DNA of 54,496 nt, taken from positions 1 through 54,496 of the forward strand of contig CASETM010000022.1 of NCBI GenBank assembly GCA_949290865.1. Reading direction: 5' to 3'. Both the position numbers and the translations under genes were made by a program. Shown here in pieces: positions 8,109 to 17,303 of this stretch. The notes under the pieces were generated by a model. That model searched no databases, was not told where the DNA came from, and was given only the letters and a program-made list of their open reading frames with translations. Each line of letters opens with the position of its first letter. Positions within the stretch are counted from its first letter, which is position 1. The DNA comes from an uncultured Bacillota bacterium. GTDB taxonomy: Bacteria; Bacillota_I; Bacilli_A; Erysipelotrichales; Coprobacillaceae.

Positions 8109-10010
8109 ATGTTAAGTTATTTTATAGGTCTTTTATATGTTCTGTTAAGCATAGTTTTATATCAATTGGTTGGAATGTGTTTTACAAAGAAAGAGTCATA
8201 TTCTTACTCATTTATAATGGGATTTATCATTTATAGTTTTTTTGTAGCAATATTAGGTGTAGCGGTACAGTTTTTAAACTTATCGTGGTATGTATTTTTC
8301 TTTGGAATGATTGCTATTTGGATTGGATTAATATTTTTTATTATTTATAATTTTGTCAATAAACGATTGAAATTTTCCTTACAGGATTTTTATGCTTATA
8401 TAAAAGAAAATTGGTTTTTTTATGCAGGTACAGTCTTTTTGGTTTTGTTTGCGTTGGCTCATGTTGCGACAATATGGTCTAATAATTTAACAGATGACAG
8501 TTATTATATTAACCTGATGGCAACAATGCCTTATGTTCAAGATCCTTTCCATGTTGATCCATCAACCGGATTTGTGAGTAGTACTTTATCTCTGGAAAGG
8601 ATAATCAACACATTTGAAATTGAAGGATCTTTTTATGTTTACATAACGCAGATGCCAGCAACTCTGTATGCGAGAGTTTTTCTGGCTGGACTGAATTATT
8701 TTATAATTTTGCAGTCAATAAACGCATTTTTAATAAAAATAACAAAGTCGCAAAACAAATATAATCAATTTATCATTACAGCTATATTTTTAATTTTTGT
8801 TATGAATGCACAGTATTTTTTAAATACTGAAGCAGCATGGACCATTACTTCTGCGGCATATTTTGGTTCAGCGTTAATAAGAATAAGCTGCCCATTCATT
8901 GTTTTACTGCCATTAATAAATGATGAAAAATTGGATGTAAAAAAAATGATTGTGACATTTATAATTTGTGTAGTCATGGTTTCTAAGTCGACTTGTGCAA
9001 TTCCTATTTTGTACCTTTTGGCAATTGGGTATTTGGTTACATATAAAATTTATGAAAAGTATTGGTATGCTTTATTGATACCTTTAATGGGAGTAATTGG
9101 AGTGGTTATACCCAATAATGGGGAGTTAGAGAATTATGGATTCGAAATGATTAGTAACAATGCTACTTCTGTTTTTTTGATTATTGCATTCATTTTGATG
9201 ATGATATTTGCAAAAAATTATTTTGAGCATAAAAGAATAACAATTATGATCGTTGTCGCAATGATATTAAGTTTCGTTCCTTTCATCAATAATGTTTATG
9301 AAAACTTAACACAATTTACTTTTGTTGATGATAGGACATGGTATACTTTATCATTATTTATCATGATAAGTGGTTTCTATTGTTTGGTTAATTTTCTTTT
9401 TGAAAAATACATTTTTAGAATAAATATTTTTATCCAAATATTTTTGGTTGCTGTCATAACCGTTGGAAGTGGTTTTGTTTCTGTAGATATGGGAAAAGAT
9501 ATGCATGCAGGAATGGTTATTAGAAATTTTTTGACAATATATAAAAATAATAAGTATATTATTCCTCAGGGTACTATGAATTTAGGTATCGAATTAAATA
9601 ACTATTATGAAGAAACTCATAAAGAATTAAAAGTTTTGATGGGAGCAGGATTGGTGATAGATGAACATAATCATAATACGGCAGCAATCTTAAGAACATT
9701 TGCACCACATATTCAATCTATTACGGGAGGAATAAGAATACAAACTGAGATTTTTAATGAAAATTCAGAATTTAAAGGATACGATTTAGATGATTTGGCA
9801 ATATTTAATGAATTTGAAATTAACCCTTGTGAGGAGACTTTCAAGCCATTTAAGCAATTAAATAACGAATTTCCTTTCGATTGTGTGGTTATACTCAATT
9901 CGAACAATGATCATAGCGAATTTTTGAAAACTATAGGGTATCATTTATATAATAAAGCTTATGATAACCTAAATAGATATTATTATGGTATTTTTATAAA
10001 GGAAAAATAA
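8109..10010 (+). CDS. Large polytopic membrane protein, probable GT-C-type glycosyltransferase
   Basis: The 633-residue protein has roughly a dozen hydrophobic segments over the first 460 residues and then a soluble C-terminal domain of about 170 residues. An acidic pair in the first large external loop (NNLTDDSYYIN, D129/D130) fits the catalytic aspartates of GT-C enzymes that use polyprenyl-phosphate sugars outside the membrane. It resembles the uncharacterised DUF6077-like membrane proteins of Firmicute polysaccharide loci. GAGAGGG precedes the ATG. It is the last gene before a terminator. GT-C function is inferred from topology and loop motif; a polymerase or acyltransferase role is not excluded. 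Confidence 0.65.
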   Translation: MLSYFIGLLYVLLSIVLYQLVGMCFTKKESYSYSFIMGFIIYSFFVAILGVAVQFLNLSWYVFFFGMIAIWIGLIFFIIYNFVNKRLKFSLQDFYAYIKENWFFYAGTVFLVLFALAHVATIWSNNLTDDSYYINLMATMPYVQDPFHVDPSTGFVSSTLSLERIINTFEIEGSFYVYITQMPATLYARVFLAGLNYFIILQSINAFLIKITKSQNKYNQFIITAIFLIFVMNAQYFLNTEAAWTITSAAYFGSALIRISCPFIVLLPLINDEKLDVKKMIVTFIICVVMVSKSTCAIPILYLLAIGYLVTYKIYEKYWYALLIPLMGVIGVVIPNNGELENYGFEMISNNATSVFLIIAFILMMIFAKNYFEHKRITIMIVVAMILSFVPFINNVYENLTQFTFVDDRTWYTLSLFIMISGFYCLVNFLFEKYIFRINIFIQIFLVAVITVGSGFVSVDMGKDMHAGMVIRNFLTIYKNNKYIIPQGTMNLGIELNNYYEETHKELKVLMGAGLVIDEHNHNTAAILRTFAPHIQSITGGIRIQTEIFNENSEFKGYDLDDLAIFNEFEINPCEETFKPFKQLNNEFPFDCVVILNSNNDHSEFLKTIGYHLYNKAYDNLNRYYYGIFIKEK

Positions 10011-10028
10011 TATTTATCGGTGTTAATT

Positions 10029-10082
10029 GAAAACTGATTTACGAAAGATTGAATAATTAATCAAAAGTAATCAGTTTTTTTG
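10029..10082 (+). terminator. Intrinsic terminator after the 633-residue membrane protein
   Basis: AAACTGATTTAC (10031-10042) pairs with GTAATCAGTTT with one bulge, followed by a run of T. The remaining 300 bases up to the ABC gene are AT-rich and hold no gene that I can see, only a promoter candidate. Confidence 0.75.
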
Positions 10083-10316
10083 TGTTAATTTTAATAAAGA
10101 ACTAAGAATGAAGCATGGTTTATCAAGTTTAAATGATGTTACACAATTGTATTTGATAATGAAAAATATTTCATATGAGATATTGCTTATTTATAACTGT
10201 AAATGGTATCTTCATTTTAATGATTTTGTAAAACGAAAATGTTAATGTGGATTATTGTATAACAATCATAATATAAAAGATTAGAACAAATAGTTTTTTT
10301 TTATATTTGTATAAGC

Positions 10317-10322
10317 TATAAT
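10317..10322 (+). promoter_or_regulatory. Candidate -10 box for the ABC exporter operon
   Basis: TATAAT lies 75 bases upstream of the ABC ATPase start, in an AT-rich gap after a terminator. The -35 position is only a T run, so this is moderate evidence. Confidence 0.4.
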
Positions 10323-10396
10323 AATTGTGATATATTATATCCTTGTAAGAAATATTATGTTTATAAGGTATATTTTTAAAAAAAAAGGTGATAAAA

Positions 10397-11524
10397 ATGG
10401 AAAATCAAATGAATTCTATTGAAGTTAGAAATATGAGCAAAGATTTTAAAATACAATACGATAAAGCGCAATCTTTGAAAGAAATGCTTTTATTTTGGAA
10501 CAGAGAAAAACCGCAAATACATCATGTGTTAAAAGATATAAATTTAGATATTAAAAAAGGTGATACGGTTGCGTTGATTGGAACCAATGGAAGTGGGAAA
10601 TCAACACTATTAAAGCTGATGACAAAAATATTATATCCCACAAAAGGAACGTTAGAAACTCGAGGGAAATTGGCATCGTTGCTGGAATTAGGAGCAGGAT
10701 TTCATCCGGATTTTACAGGAAGAGAAAATATATACTTTAATGCATCGGTGTTTGGATTAACAAGAGAAGAAATTGATAAAAGAGTTGATGATATTATTGA
10801 TTTTTCTGAATTGGGCGATTTTATTAATAATCCAGTAAGAACATATTCATCTGGAATGTATATGAGGTTGGCATTTTCAGTAGCTATAAATGTTGATGCA
10901 GAAATCTTACTGATTGATGAGATATTGGCTGTTGGTGATCAATATTTTCAGGATAAGTGTTTCGCTAAGTTAAAAGAACTGAGAGATAGTGATAAAACTA
11001 TTGTCATTGTGTCTCATAGTCTGGATATGATCAAAAAATTATGTACCAGAGCAATCTGGATTTATAAAGGTCATGTTCAAATGGATGGTGAACCTGGTTA
11101 TGTTATTGATCACTATCTTGATCAGGTAGTAAAAGATCATGCCAAAAGTAATAAAGACTTTCATGCGGAAAATATCGAATGTATTTTAACTGTTGAACAG
11201 CCAGTGAATAATACAATTATCGACCAATCCGATTATCTTGAAATTTCTGGTTGGGAAGTGAGCAATGTTCAAGAGACTGAAGTACAGGTATTTTTGGATG
11301 ATCAATATGTCGCAAAAGCAGAAAGACTAAAAAGGAATGATGTTTTGATGCACTATCAGGAAGCCATGGGTGGTGCGAGTATGAATGTTAATGCTGGTTT
11401 TAGTGGAAAAATTGATATATTGGGATTAATGGGCATTCATAAAGTAGAAGTAACTGTTAAAAATCAAGGAAATGTAATAGCCAATAAGGTTATCCATATC
11501 AATATTAAAGAAGAGCAGGTATAG
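10397..11524 (+). CDS. Polysaccharide ABC exporter, ATP-binding subunit (TagH/RgpD/Wzt-like)
   Basis: The energising subunit for export of an undecaprenyl-linked glycan. Residues 1 to about 240 form the nucleotide-binding domain, with Walker A GTNGSGKST, signature YSSGMYMRLAFS, Walker B ILLIDEILAVGD and the switch histidine in VSHSLDM. A substrate-side C-terminal domain from about residue 255 to 375 looks like a beta-sandwich (YLEISGWEVSNVQETEVQVF), as in Wzt-type transporters that recognise the finished chain. The ATG at 10397 is preferred over the GTG at 10388 because AAAGGTGA, the ribosome site, overlaps that GTG. The permease follows two bases after the stop. Confidence 0.92.
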   Translation: MENQMNSIEVRNMSKDFKIQYDKAQSLKEMLLFWNREKPQIHHVLKDINLDIKKGDTVALIGTNGSGKSTLLKLMTKILYPTKGTLETRGKLASLLELGAGFHPDFTGRENIYFNASVFGLTREEIDKRVDDIIDFSELGDFINNPVRTYSSGMYMRLAFSVAINVDAEILLIDEILAVGDQYFQDKCFAKLKELRDSDKTIVIVSHSLDMIKKLCTRAIWIYKGHVQMDGEPGYVIDHYLDQVVKDHAKSNKDFHAENIECILTVEQPVNNTIIDQSDYLEISGWEVSNVQETEVQVFLDDQYVAKAERLKRNDVLMHYQEAMGGASMNVNAGFSGKIDILGLMGIHKVEVTVKNQGNVIANKVIHINIKEEQV

Positions 11525-11526
11525 TT

Positions 11527-12309
11527 ATGAAACTAATAAGAGACTTATATCAATATAGAGAGTTATTAAAATCAAATATAAAGAAAGATATTCGTGGCAA
11601 ATATAAAGGATCTCTTTTAGGCGTGTTATGGTCTTTTATCAGTCCATTATTAAGTGTGGCTGTTTATGCAATTGTTTTTCCTTATTTGTTCAGGAATACT
11701 GTTGATCATTATTTACAATTTTTGGTTGTTGGCATTATTCCATGGAATTTTTTTACGACTACTTTATCTCAAGGAATAATGACCATAAGGGTAAATGGAG
11801 GAATTATAAAGAAAGTTTATTTTCCAAGAGAAATTTTACCAATTTCTGTAGCAACAAGTGGACTTATTAATTTTTTTATTTCAGCAGTCATTATGTTGTT
11901 TTTTTGCGTTATTGGTGGATTAGGGATATCCTGGCATTTGATTTTATTTCCTATAGTTGCATTAATACAGTATTTTTTAACTTTAGGGCTTATTTTTGCG
12001 TTAAGTGCAATTAATGTTTATATAAAAGATACAGAACATATTGTGCCATTTATTATCAATTTACTGTTTTATGGAACGCCAATATTATATGATTTAGAAA
12101 CTTTTGGCAATATACCAGATAAAATTTTATTTTTAATTAATTTGAATCCATTTAAACATTTTATGGATATTTATCGAGATATTTTTATGTATCACAGCAT
12201 GCCAACAGCCATAGATATAATATATGTATTTATTTGGGCGGTTATAATATTTATAGCAGGTTTATTCATATTTAGAAAATTAGAAAAGAGATTTGCTGAG
12301 GAGGTATAG
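11527..12309 (+). CDS. Polysaccharide ABC exporter, permease subunit (TagG/RgpC/Wzm-like)
   Basis: A 260-residue ABC-2 permease that forms the membrane channel for the lipid-linked polysaccharide. It has the family N-terminal amphipathic segment (IKKDIRGKYKGSLLGVLWSF) followed by about six transmembrane helices, and the conserved NPFKHFMDIYRDIF segment near residue 212. The length is typical. It is paired with the ATPase just upstream, which identifies an ABC-dependent export route rather than Wzx/Wzy. The double-GT2 gene begins two bases after its stop. Confidence 0.92.
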   Translation: MKLIRDLYQYRELLKSNIKKDIRGKYKGSLLGVLWSFISPLLSVAVYAIVFPYLFRNTVDHYLQFLVVGIIPWNFFTTTLSQGIMTIRVNGGIIKKVYFPREILPISVATSGLINFFISAVIMLFFCVIGGLGISWHLILFPIVALIQYFLTLGLIFALSAINVYIKDTEHIVPFIINLLFYGTPILYDLETFGNIPDKILFLINLNPFKHFMDIYRDIFMYHSMPTAIDIIYVFIWAVIIFIAGLFIFRKLEKRFAEEV

Positions 12310-12311
12310 TC

Positions 12312-14483
12312 TTGAAACTGTCAGATATTGAACTTTTAAAAAATAACAGGTACACAATTGAAGATGTATTAATTGATTCGAAAATAAAAAGTTTGAAATT
12401 GATAGTTTCACATTGCCAACAGAGTAATAATTTTTTTGTGTTTACTGATGAAAATAAGATTGATTGTTTTGTTAAATATTTGTCGAAAGATGGAGAAATA
12501 CAAATTTCTTTTGAAATTCCAGAAAAAACAAAAAAAATATGTGTTATAGGGCAATGCAATAATCAAAATTATGAAATTTATCAATTAAACATAAATGCTT
12601 TTTTCAAGATAAAATTCATTTGGCAAAATATAATAAAGAAATTAGGGCATAGTCTTTTGGTTCTTCAAAGAGGAATAAAATATTTATGGAGAGAACATCA
12701 TTTTTTAATTCCTATTAGTCTTTGGAAGGAATATTTATTACGTTTCAAAAATAGATTTAATGATACTGGAGAGGTTTTTTTAAACCCGTACATACAATCA
12801 GATTATTTATCATGGATAAAAAACGTAGAAAAATTTGAAGAATATCGTGAATTAAATTATCAGCCATTATTATCGGTTTTGATTCCTGTCTATAATGTAT
12901 CAGAAGAATTGCTATCGAAATGTATAGATTCGGTTTTAAATCAAAGTTATTCTCATTTTGAAGTATGTATAGTTGATGATTGTTCTACAAATATTGAAAC
13001 ATTAGAAACTTTAAAATACTATGAAAAAAAGGACAAAAGAATAAAAGTATTACACAGAACAAAAAATGGACACATATCGAGAGCGACAAATGATGCTTTA
13101 AATATGGCAAAAGGGGAGTTTGTCTGTTTATTAGACAATGATGATGAATTGGCCCCACAGGCGTTATATGAAAATGTTTTGGTTCTGAATAAAAATCGAA
13201 CTTTAGATTTTATTTATAGTGATGAAGATAAGCTGGATTTAAAAGGTCAAAGAATAGAACCGCATTTTAAAGCAGATTTTTCACCTGATACACTATTGGG
13301 AATAAACTATATTACACATTTTGCAGTAATAAGAACAGAAGTAGTAAAACAAGTTGGTGGATTTGAAGTAGGGCTTGAAGGTGTTCAGGATCATGACTTA
13401 TTTTTAAAGATAGCTGAAGTTACTGATAAAATTTATCATATACCAAAAATATTATATCATTGGCGAATGACTGCCGGATCAACATCTATTTCAACAGAAA
13501 ATAAAAGTTATGCGGTAGAAAGAGGAATAAAAGCAGTCAATAATGCATTACAGAGACGAAATGTTAAAGGAACTGTCAAAAGCGCAAATGACAGTACTGT
13601 TTATTTTGTGGAATATGATTATGAAAAAGAACCATCAGTATCGATAATAATTCCGATTAGAGATCATGCGGATATTACCGAAAAATGTCTAAGTTCCATT
13701 TACAAAAAAACAAAATATCAAAATTATGAGGTTATTATTGTAGATAATAACAGTATTGAAGATAAAACGTTTAAAATGTTATCAAGATACAATCAAGAAT
13801 ATAGTAATTTTAGAGTTATAAAAGCTGATATGGAGTTTAACTATTCGGCCATTAATAATTTTGCAGTTGATAATACTGATAGTGATGTGCTAGTGTTACT
13901 TAATAATGATACCGAAGTTTTGACTAACGATTGGTTAAAAAATATGGTTAGCTATGCAACACAAAAACATATTGGAGCAGTAGGAGCTAAATTGTTGTAT
14001 CCAGATATGACTATTCAACATGGTGGTATTCTGATTGGCGTAGGTGGAGAAATTGCACAACATGCATTTATTACGAAGCCAAGAGAAGATATTGGTATAT
14101 ATGGCAGATTGCTGATACCATATAATTATTCAGCAGTTACTGCGGCTTGTCTGGCAGTAGAAAGAAAAAAATATTTAGCTGTCAAAGGCCTTGAAGAGAA
14201 ACTAAAAGTTGCTTTTAATGATGTGGATTTTTGTTTGAAATTATTAAGTTGTGGTTATTACAACGTATTGTTACCGCAAGTAGAATTAATACATTATGAG
14301 TCAAAATCTAGAGGTATGGACACGACATCAGAAAAATATCAGAAGTTTATCAATGAATCCAATTATATGCAAAAAAAATGGAATCAATATATTTCAAATG
14401 ATCCGTATTATAATATAAATTATAGTAGAAAGGGAGCCTATCTATTTGATAGATTCGAAAAGGAAAATAGCAATGAAATATAG
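12312..14483 (+). CDS. Double-domain GT2 glycosyltransferase (GacG/RgpF-like role)
   Basis: A 723-residue protein with two GT-A domains. After an N-terminal region of about 180 residues (small beta domain, then a basic helical linker), domain 1 spans about 186-400: VLIPVYNVSEELLSKCIDSV, VDDCST, CLLDNDDELA, and the HWRM acceptor signature. Domain 2 spans about 441-680: SIIIPIRDHADITEKCL, VDNNS, VLLNNDTEVL and the late FNDVDFCLKL motif. Both look intact, suggesting two linkages in chain extension. The start is TTG at 12312, well placed after GAGGAGG. Its 3-prime end overlaps the next, paralogous gene by 38 bases. The sugar is inferred to be rhamnose from context only. Confidence 0.85.
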   Translation: MKLSDIELLKNNRYTIEDVLIDSKIKSLKLIVSHCQQSNNFFVFTDENKIDCFVKYLSKDGEIQISFEIPEKTKKICVIGQCNNQNYEIYQLNINAFFKIKFIWQNIIKKLGHSLLVLQRGIKYLWREHHFLIPISLWKEYLLRFKNRFNDTGEVFLNPYIQSDYLSWIKNVEKFEEYRELNYQPLLSVLIPVYNVSEELLSKCIDSVLNQSYSHFEVCIVDDCSTNIETLETLKYYEKKDKRIKVLHRTKNGHISRATNDALNMAKGEFVCLLDNDDELAPQALYENVLVLNKNRTLDFIYSDEDKLDLKGQRIEPHFKADFSPDTLLGINYITHFAVIRTEVVKQVGGFEVGLEGVQDHDLFLKIAEVTDKIYHIPKILYHWRMTAGSTSISTENKSYAVERGIKAVNNALQRRNVKGTVKSANDSTVYFVEYDYEKEPSVSIIIPIRDHADITEKCLSSIYKKTKYQNYEVIIVDNNSIEDKTFKMLSRYNQEYSNFRVIKADMEFNYSAINNFAVDNTDSDVLVLLNNDTEVLTNDWLKNMVSYATQKHIGAVGAKLLYPDMTIQHGGILIGVGGEIAQHAFITKPREDIGIYGRLLIPYNYSAVTAACLAVERKKYLAVKGLEEKLKVAFNDVDFCLKLLSCGYYNVLLPQVELIHYESKSRGMDTTSEKYQKFINESNYMQKKWNQYISNDPYYNINYSRKGAYLFDRFEKENSNEI

Positions 14484-16389
14484 AATAGATGATTGTACGA
14501 TTGGTGGTGTTATCAATCCAACACTTACTTTGATTGGATGGGTTGAAAATAAAGCAGAAAGAATAATTATAAAAAGTAATAATAAAGTCATTAATGAAAT
14601 TGTCATTAATAAAATTAGGCAAAGAGTTACTACTTTTCATTATGAAATACCACTGGAAAAAGGATTGAATAAATATGAAATTTATTTTTGTGATGTATAC
14701 AAAAAAGAAAGTCTAGTAAAAAGCATCACCACAAATAAAATGCAAAGACTTATTCATAAATATGAATCGAGTTTTAAATTTATTAAATCGTATAGATTTT
14801 ATAATCGAAGATTGAAAAAGAAAATAAAAAATTATTATAGAAATACTATTGATTATAAGGATTCTGAACAATACACACGTTGGTTAAAAAAACATCAGTC
14901 TTTTTATGAAGTTGAAGACTATTCATATAATCCTAAAATATCCATTGTTATGCCGGTTTACAATGTTCCTGGAGAATATTTGGGCTATTGTCTTGATTCC
15001 ATTTTAAATCAAACATATCAAAATTTTGAAATTTGTATAGCAGACGATTGTTCAACGAATCAAGATACAATTGATACTTTACATAGGTATATGAATAAAG
15101 ACAGTCGAGTAAAAGTTTTTTTTAGACCAAAAAATGGTCATATATCTAGAGCTACAAATTCAGCGTTAGAATTAGTAACAGGAGATTACATTGGTTTAAT
15201 GGATAACGATGATAAATTAGAAAAACACGCTTTAAATGAAGTGGTCCATGTTTTAAATGAAAATCCAGATATCGATTTTATTTATACCGATGAAGATAAG
15301 GTAGATATGGAAGGAAATAGAAGTGATCCTCATTTTAAAACAGATTTTGCTATCGATTCGTTATATGGTGGAAATTTTATCTGCCATTTCAGTGTAATAA
15401 GAAAATCATTAATAGATCAAATAGGTGGATTTCGACAGGGTTACGAAGGGGCACAAGATTTTGATTTGTTTCTAAGATTAACAGAGGTAACAAATAAAAT
15501 TTATCATATACCTAAAATATTGTATCACTGGCGAATGATTCCTGGTTCAACTGCTGTTGGTGGTGATGGAGCAAAAAATTATGCTGCTGACGCTGGGAAA
15601 AGAGCATTAGAAGATTATTTTGATAAAAAACAGATAAAAGTTAATATAGATAACTTTATAAGTACAAACTATTTTGTAGAGTATTTGTTTGATAAGGAAC
15701 CTGAAGTAGAAATCTTAGTCTATAATTATCAAAATCAAAGAGAAATATTAGAATCAATCAAAAAGATGACAGTTTTTGAAAATTATCATATGACTACTTT
15801 AGATCAAAATAAGACAATAAAAGAAATAAATCAAATAATTCAAAGCATTAAATCAGATTATTTGATATTTATCGATGCAAATAGTGAGATTGTTTCAGTG
15901 GATTGGATTGATATTCTTGTGGGATATGCCAGTCAAAAACATATTGGAGTTGTAGGATGTAAGGTTGTTGATGATATAGGACTGGTAAAAGCTTCAGGAT
16001 ATCATGTTTCACTCAAAGATAATAAAATTTATACAAATGGGCCATTACATTATAAAGATTATGGTTATAATGGCAGATTGCTGATACCATATGATTATAC
16101 ATTAGTAGAAAACAAAGTAATGGCAGTAGAGAAAAATAAGTTTTCTGATTTAAGCACTAATTATTCATTGTCTGTTGCTTTATATGATTTACAATTAAAA
16201 CTTTTAGCAAGGGGATATAACAACGTTATGGTACCACAAGTTGAGATTGTAAATTATGATGAAGATGATCAAAACAAAATAGAATTGATTTTAAAACAGT
16301 ATCATGATTGTATTGCAAAAGTAAATTATTACAATCCAAATTTCATGATTGAAAAAGCATATTGTTTAGAAAAGGTGGGAGGTCAATGA
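14446..16389 (+). CDS. Double-domain GT2 glycosyltransferase with degenerate second domain
   Basis: A 647-residue paralogue of the preceding gene. A beta-sandwich-like N-terminal segment (TLTLIGWVENKAERIIIKSN) precedes an intact GT2 domain at about 165-385 (MPVYNVPGEYLGYCLDSI, DDCSTN, GLMDNDDKLE, HWRM). The region from about 420 to 640 aligns with the second GT2 domain of the neighbour but has lost its key motifs: NNDTE has become DANSE and FNDVDF has become LYDLQL. That half is probably catalytically dead and structural. The TTG at 14446 sits after AAAGGGAG and is used here; the ATG at 14473 is a real alternative. The stop overlaps the rmlD start in an ATGA. Confidence 0.83.
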   Translation: MIDSKRKIAMKYRIDDCTIGGVINPTLTLIGWVENKAERIIIKSNNKVINEIVINKIRQRVTTFHYEIPLEKGLNKYEIYFCDVYKKESLVKSITTNKMQRLIHKYESSFKFIKSYRFYNRRLKKKIKNYYRNTIDYKDSEQYTRWLKKHQSFYEVEDYSYNPKISIVMPVYNVPGEYLGYCLDSILNQTYQNFEICIADDCSTNQDTIDTLHRYMNKDSRVKVFFRPKNGHISRATNSALELVTGDYIGLMDNDDKLEKHALNEVVHVLNENPDIDFIYTDEDKVDMEGNRSDPHFKTDFAIDSLYGGNFICHFSVIRKSLIDQIGGFRQGYEGAQDFDLFLRLTEVTNKIYHIPKILYHWRMIPGSTAVGGDGAKNYAADAGKRALEDYFDKKQIKVNIDNFISTNYFVEYLFDKEPEVEILVYNYQNQREILESIKKMTVFENYHMTTLDQNKTIKEINQIIQSIKSDYLIFIDANSEIVSVDWIDILVGYASQKHIGVVGCKVVDDIGLVKASGYHVSLKDNKIYTNGPLHYKDYGYNGRLLIPYDYTLVENKVMAVEKNKFSDLSTNYSLSVALYDLQLKLLARGYNNVMVPQVEIVNYDEDDQNKIELILKQYHDCIAKVNYYNPNFMIEKAYCLEKVGGQ

Positions 16390-17249
16390 TGAAAGTATTA
16401 GTAACAGGTGTTAAAGGACAGCTAGGCTACGATGTTGTTCAGGAATGTAAAAAAAGAAATATTGAAGCTATTGGTGTAGATATTGATGAAATGGATATTA
16501 CCAATGCCAAACAAGTGAAAGAGGTTATCACAGAAGTTAATCCAGATGCGGTTGTTCATTGTGCTGCCTGGACAGCAGTTGATTTAGCTGAAGATGATGA
16601 TAAAGTTGAAAAAGTCAGAGAAGTCAATGCTAAAGGAACAGAAAATATTGCTCTAGTATGTAAAGAATTAGACTGTAAAATGCTTTATCTATCAACTGAT
16701 TATGTTTTTGATGGACAAGGTGAAAAACCTTGGGATCCTGACTGTAAAGACTATAAACCATTAAATGTATACGGACAGACAAAATTAGAAGGAGAATTGG
16801 CTGTAGCTAATAATCTTGAAAAATATTATATTGTTCGTATTGCCTGGGTTTTTGGTGTTAATGGTAAAAACTTTATCAAAACAATGTTAAATGTTGGTAA
16901 GAAATATCCTCAGGTGCGTGTAGTCAATGATCAGATTGGAACACCGACATATACATATGATTTGGCAAGATTATTAGTTGATATGATTTTGACTGATAAA
17001 TATGGTTATTATCATGCGACAAATGAAGGTGGATATATTTCATGGTATGACTTTACTGTAGAAATCTTTAAACAGGCTGGATATACTACAGAAGTTATTC
17101 CAGTAACTACTGAAGAATATGGTTTATCTAAGGCAAAACGTCCATTTAACAGTCGTTTAGATAAGTCTAAATTAGTAAAAAATGGATTTGAACCATTACC
17201 AACATGGCAGGATGCGTTAAGTAGATATTTAAAAGAAATTGAATATTAA
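16386..17249 (+). CDS. rmlD: dTDP-4-dehydrorhamnose reductase
   Basis: The last step of dTDP-L-rhamnose synthesis, reducing dTDP-4-keto-rhamnose with NAD(P)H. The 287-residue SDR protein has LVTGVKGQLGYDV at the N terminus, AWTAVDLAEDD near residue 65, STDYVFDGQGEKPW near residue 105 and the catalytic YGQTKLEGE (Y-x3-K) near residue 132. The length is typical. The ATG at 16386 overlaps the upstream stop; an adjacent ATG at 16389 is equally usable. rmlABC are not in this window, so they must lie elsewhere. Its presence is the main evidence that the exported glycan contains rhamnose. Confidence 0.95.
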   Translation: MMKVLVTGVKGQLGYDVVQECKKRNIEAIGVDIDEMDITNAKQVKEVITEVNPDAVVHCAAWTAVDLAEDDDKVEKVREVNAKGTENIALVCKELDCKMLYLSTDYVFDGQGEKPWDPDCKDYKPLNVYGQTKLEGELAVANNLEKYYIVRIAWVFGVNGKNFIKTMLNVGKKYPQVRVVNDQIGTPTYTYDLARLLVDMILTDKYGYYHATNEGGYISWYDFTVEIFKQAGYTTEVIPVTTEEYGLSKAKRPFNSRLDKSKLVKNGFEPLPTWQDALSRYLKEIEY

Positions 17250-17253
17250 TATT

Positions 17254-17290
17254 AAAAATGCTAGTATTATAAAAAATACTAGCATTTTTA
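17254..17290 (+). terminator. Perfect hairpin terminator between rmlD and the next glycosyltransferase
   Basis: AAAAATGCTAGTATT (17254-17268) pairs perfectly with AATACTAGCATTTTT (17275-17289) over a six-base loop, ending in a T run. The next ATG is only 14 bases beyond, so some read-through is likely. Confidence 0.85.
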
Positions 17291-17303
17291 TTAGGAGAAA
17301 ATT

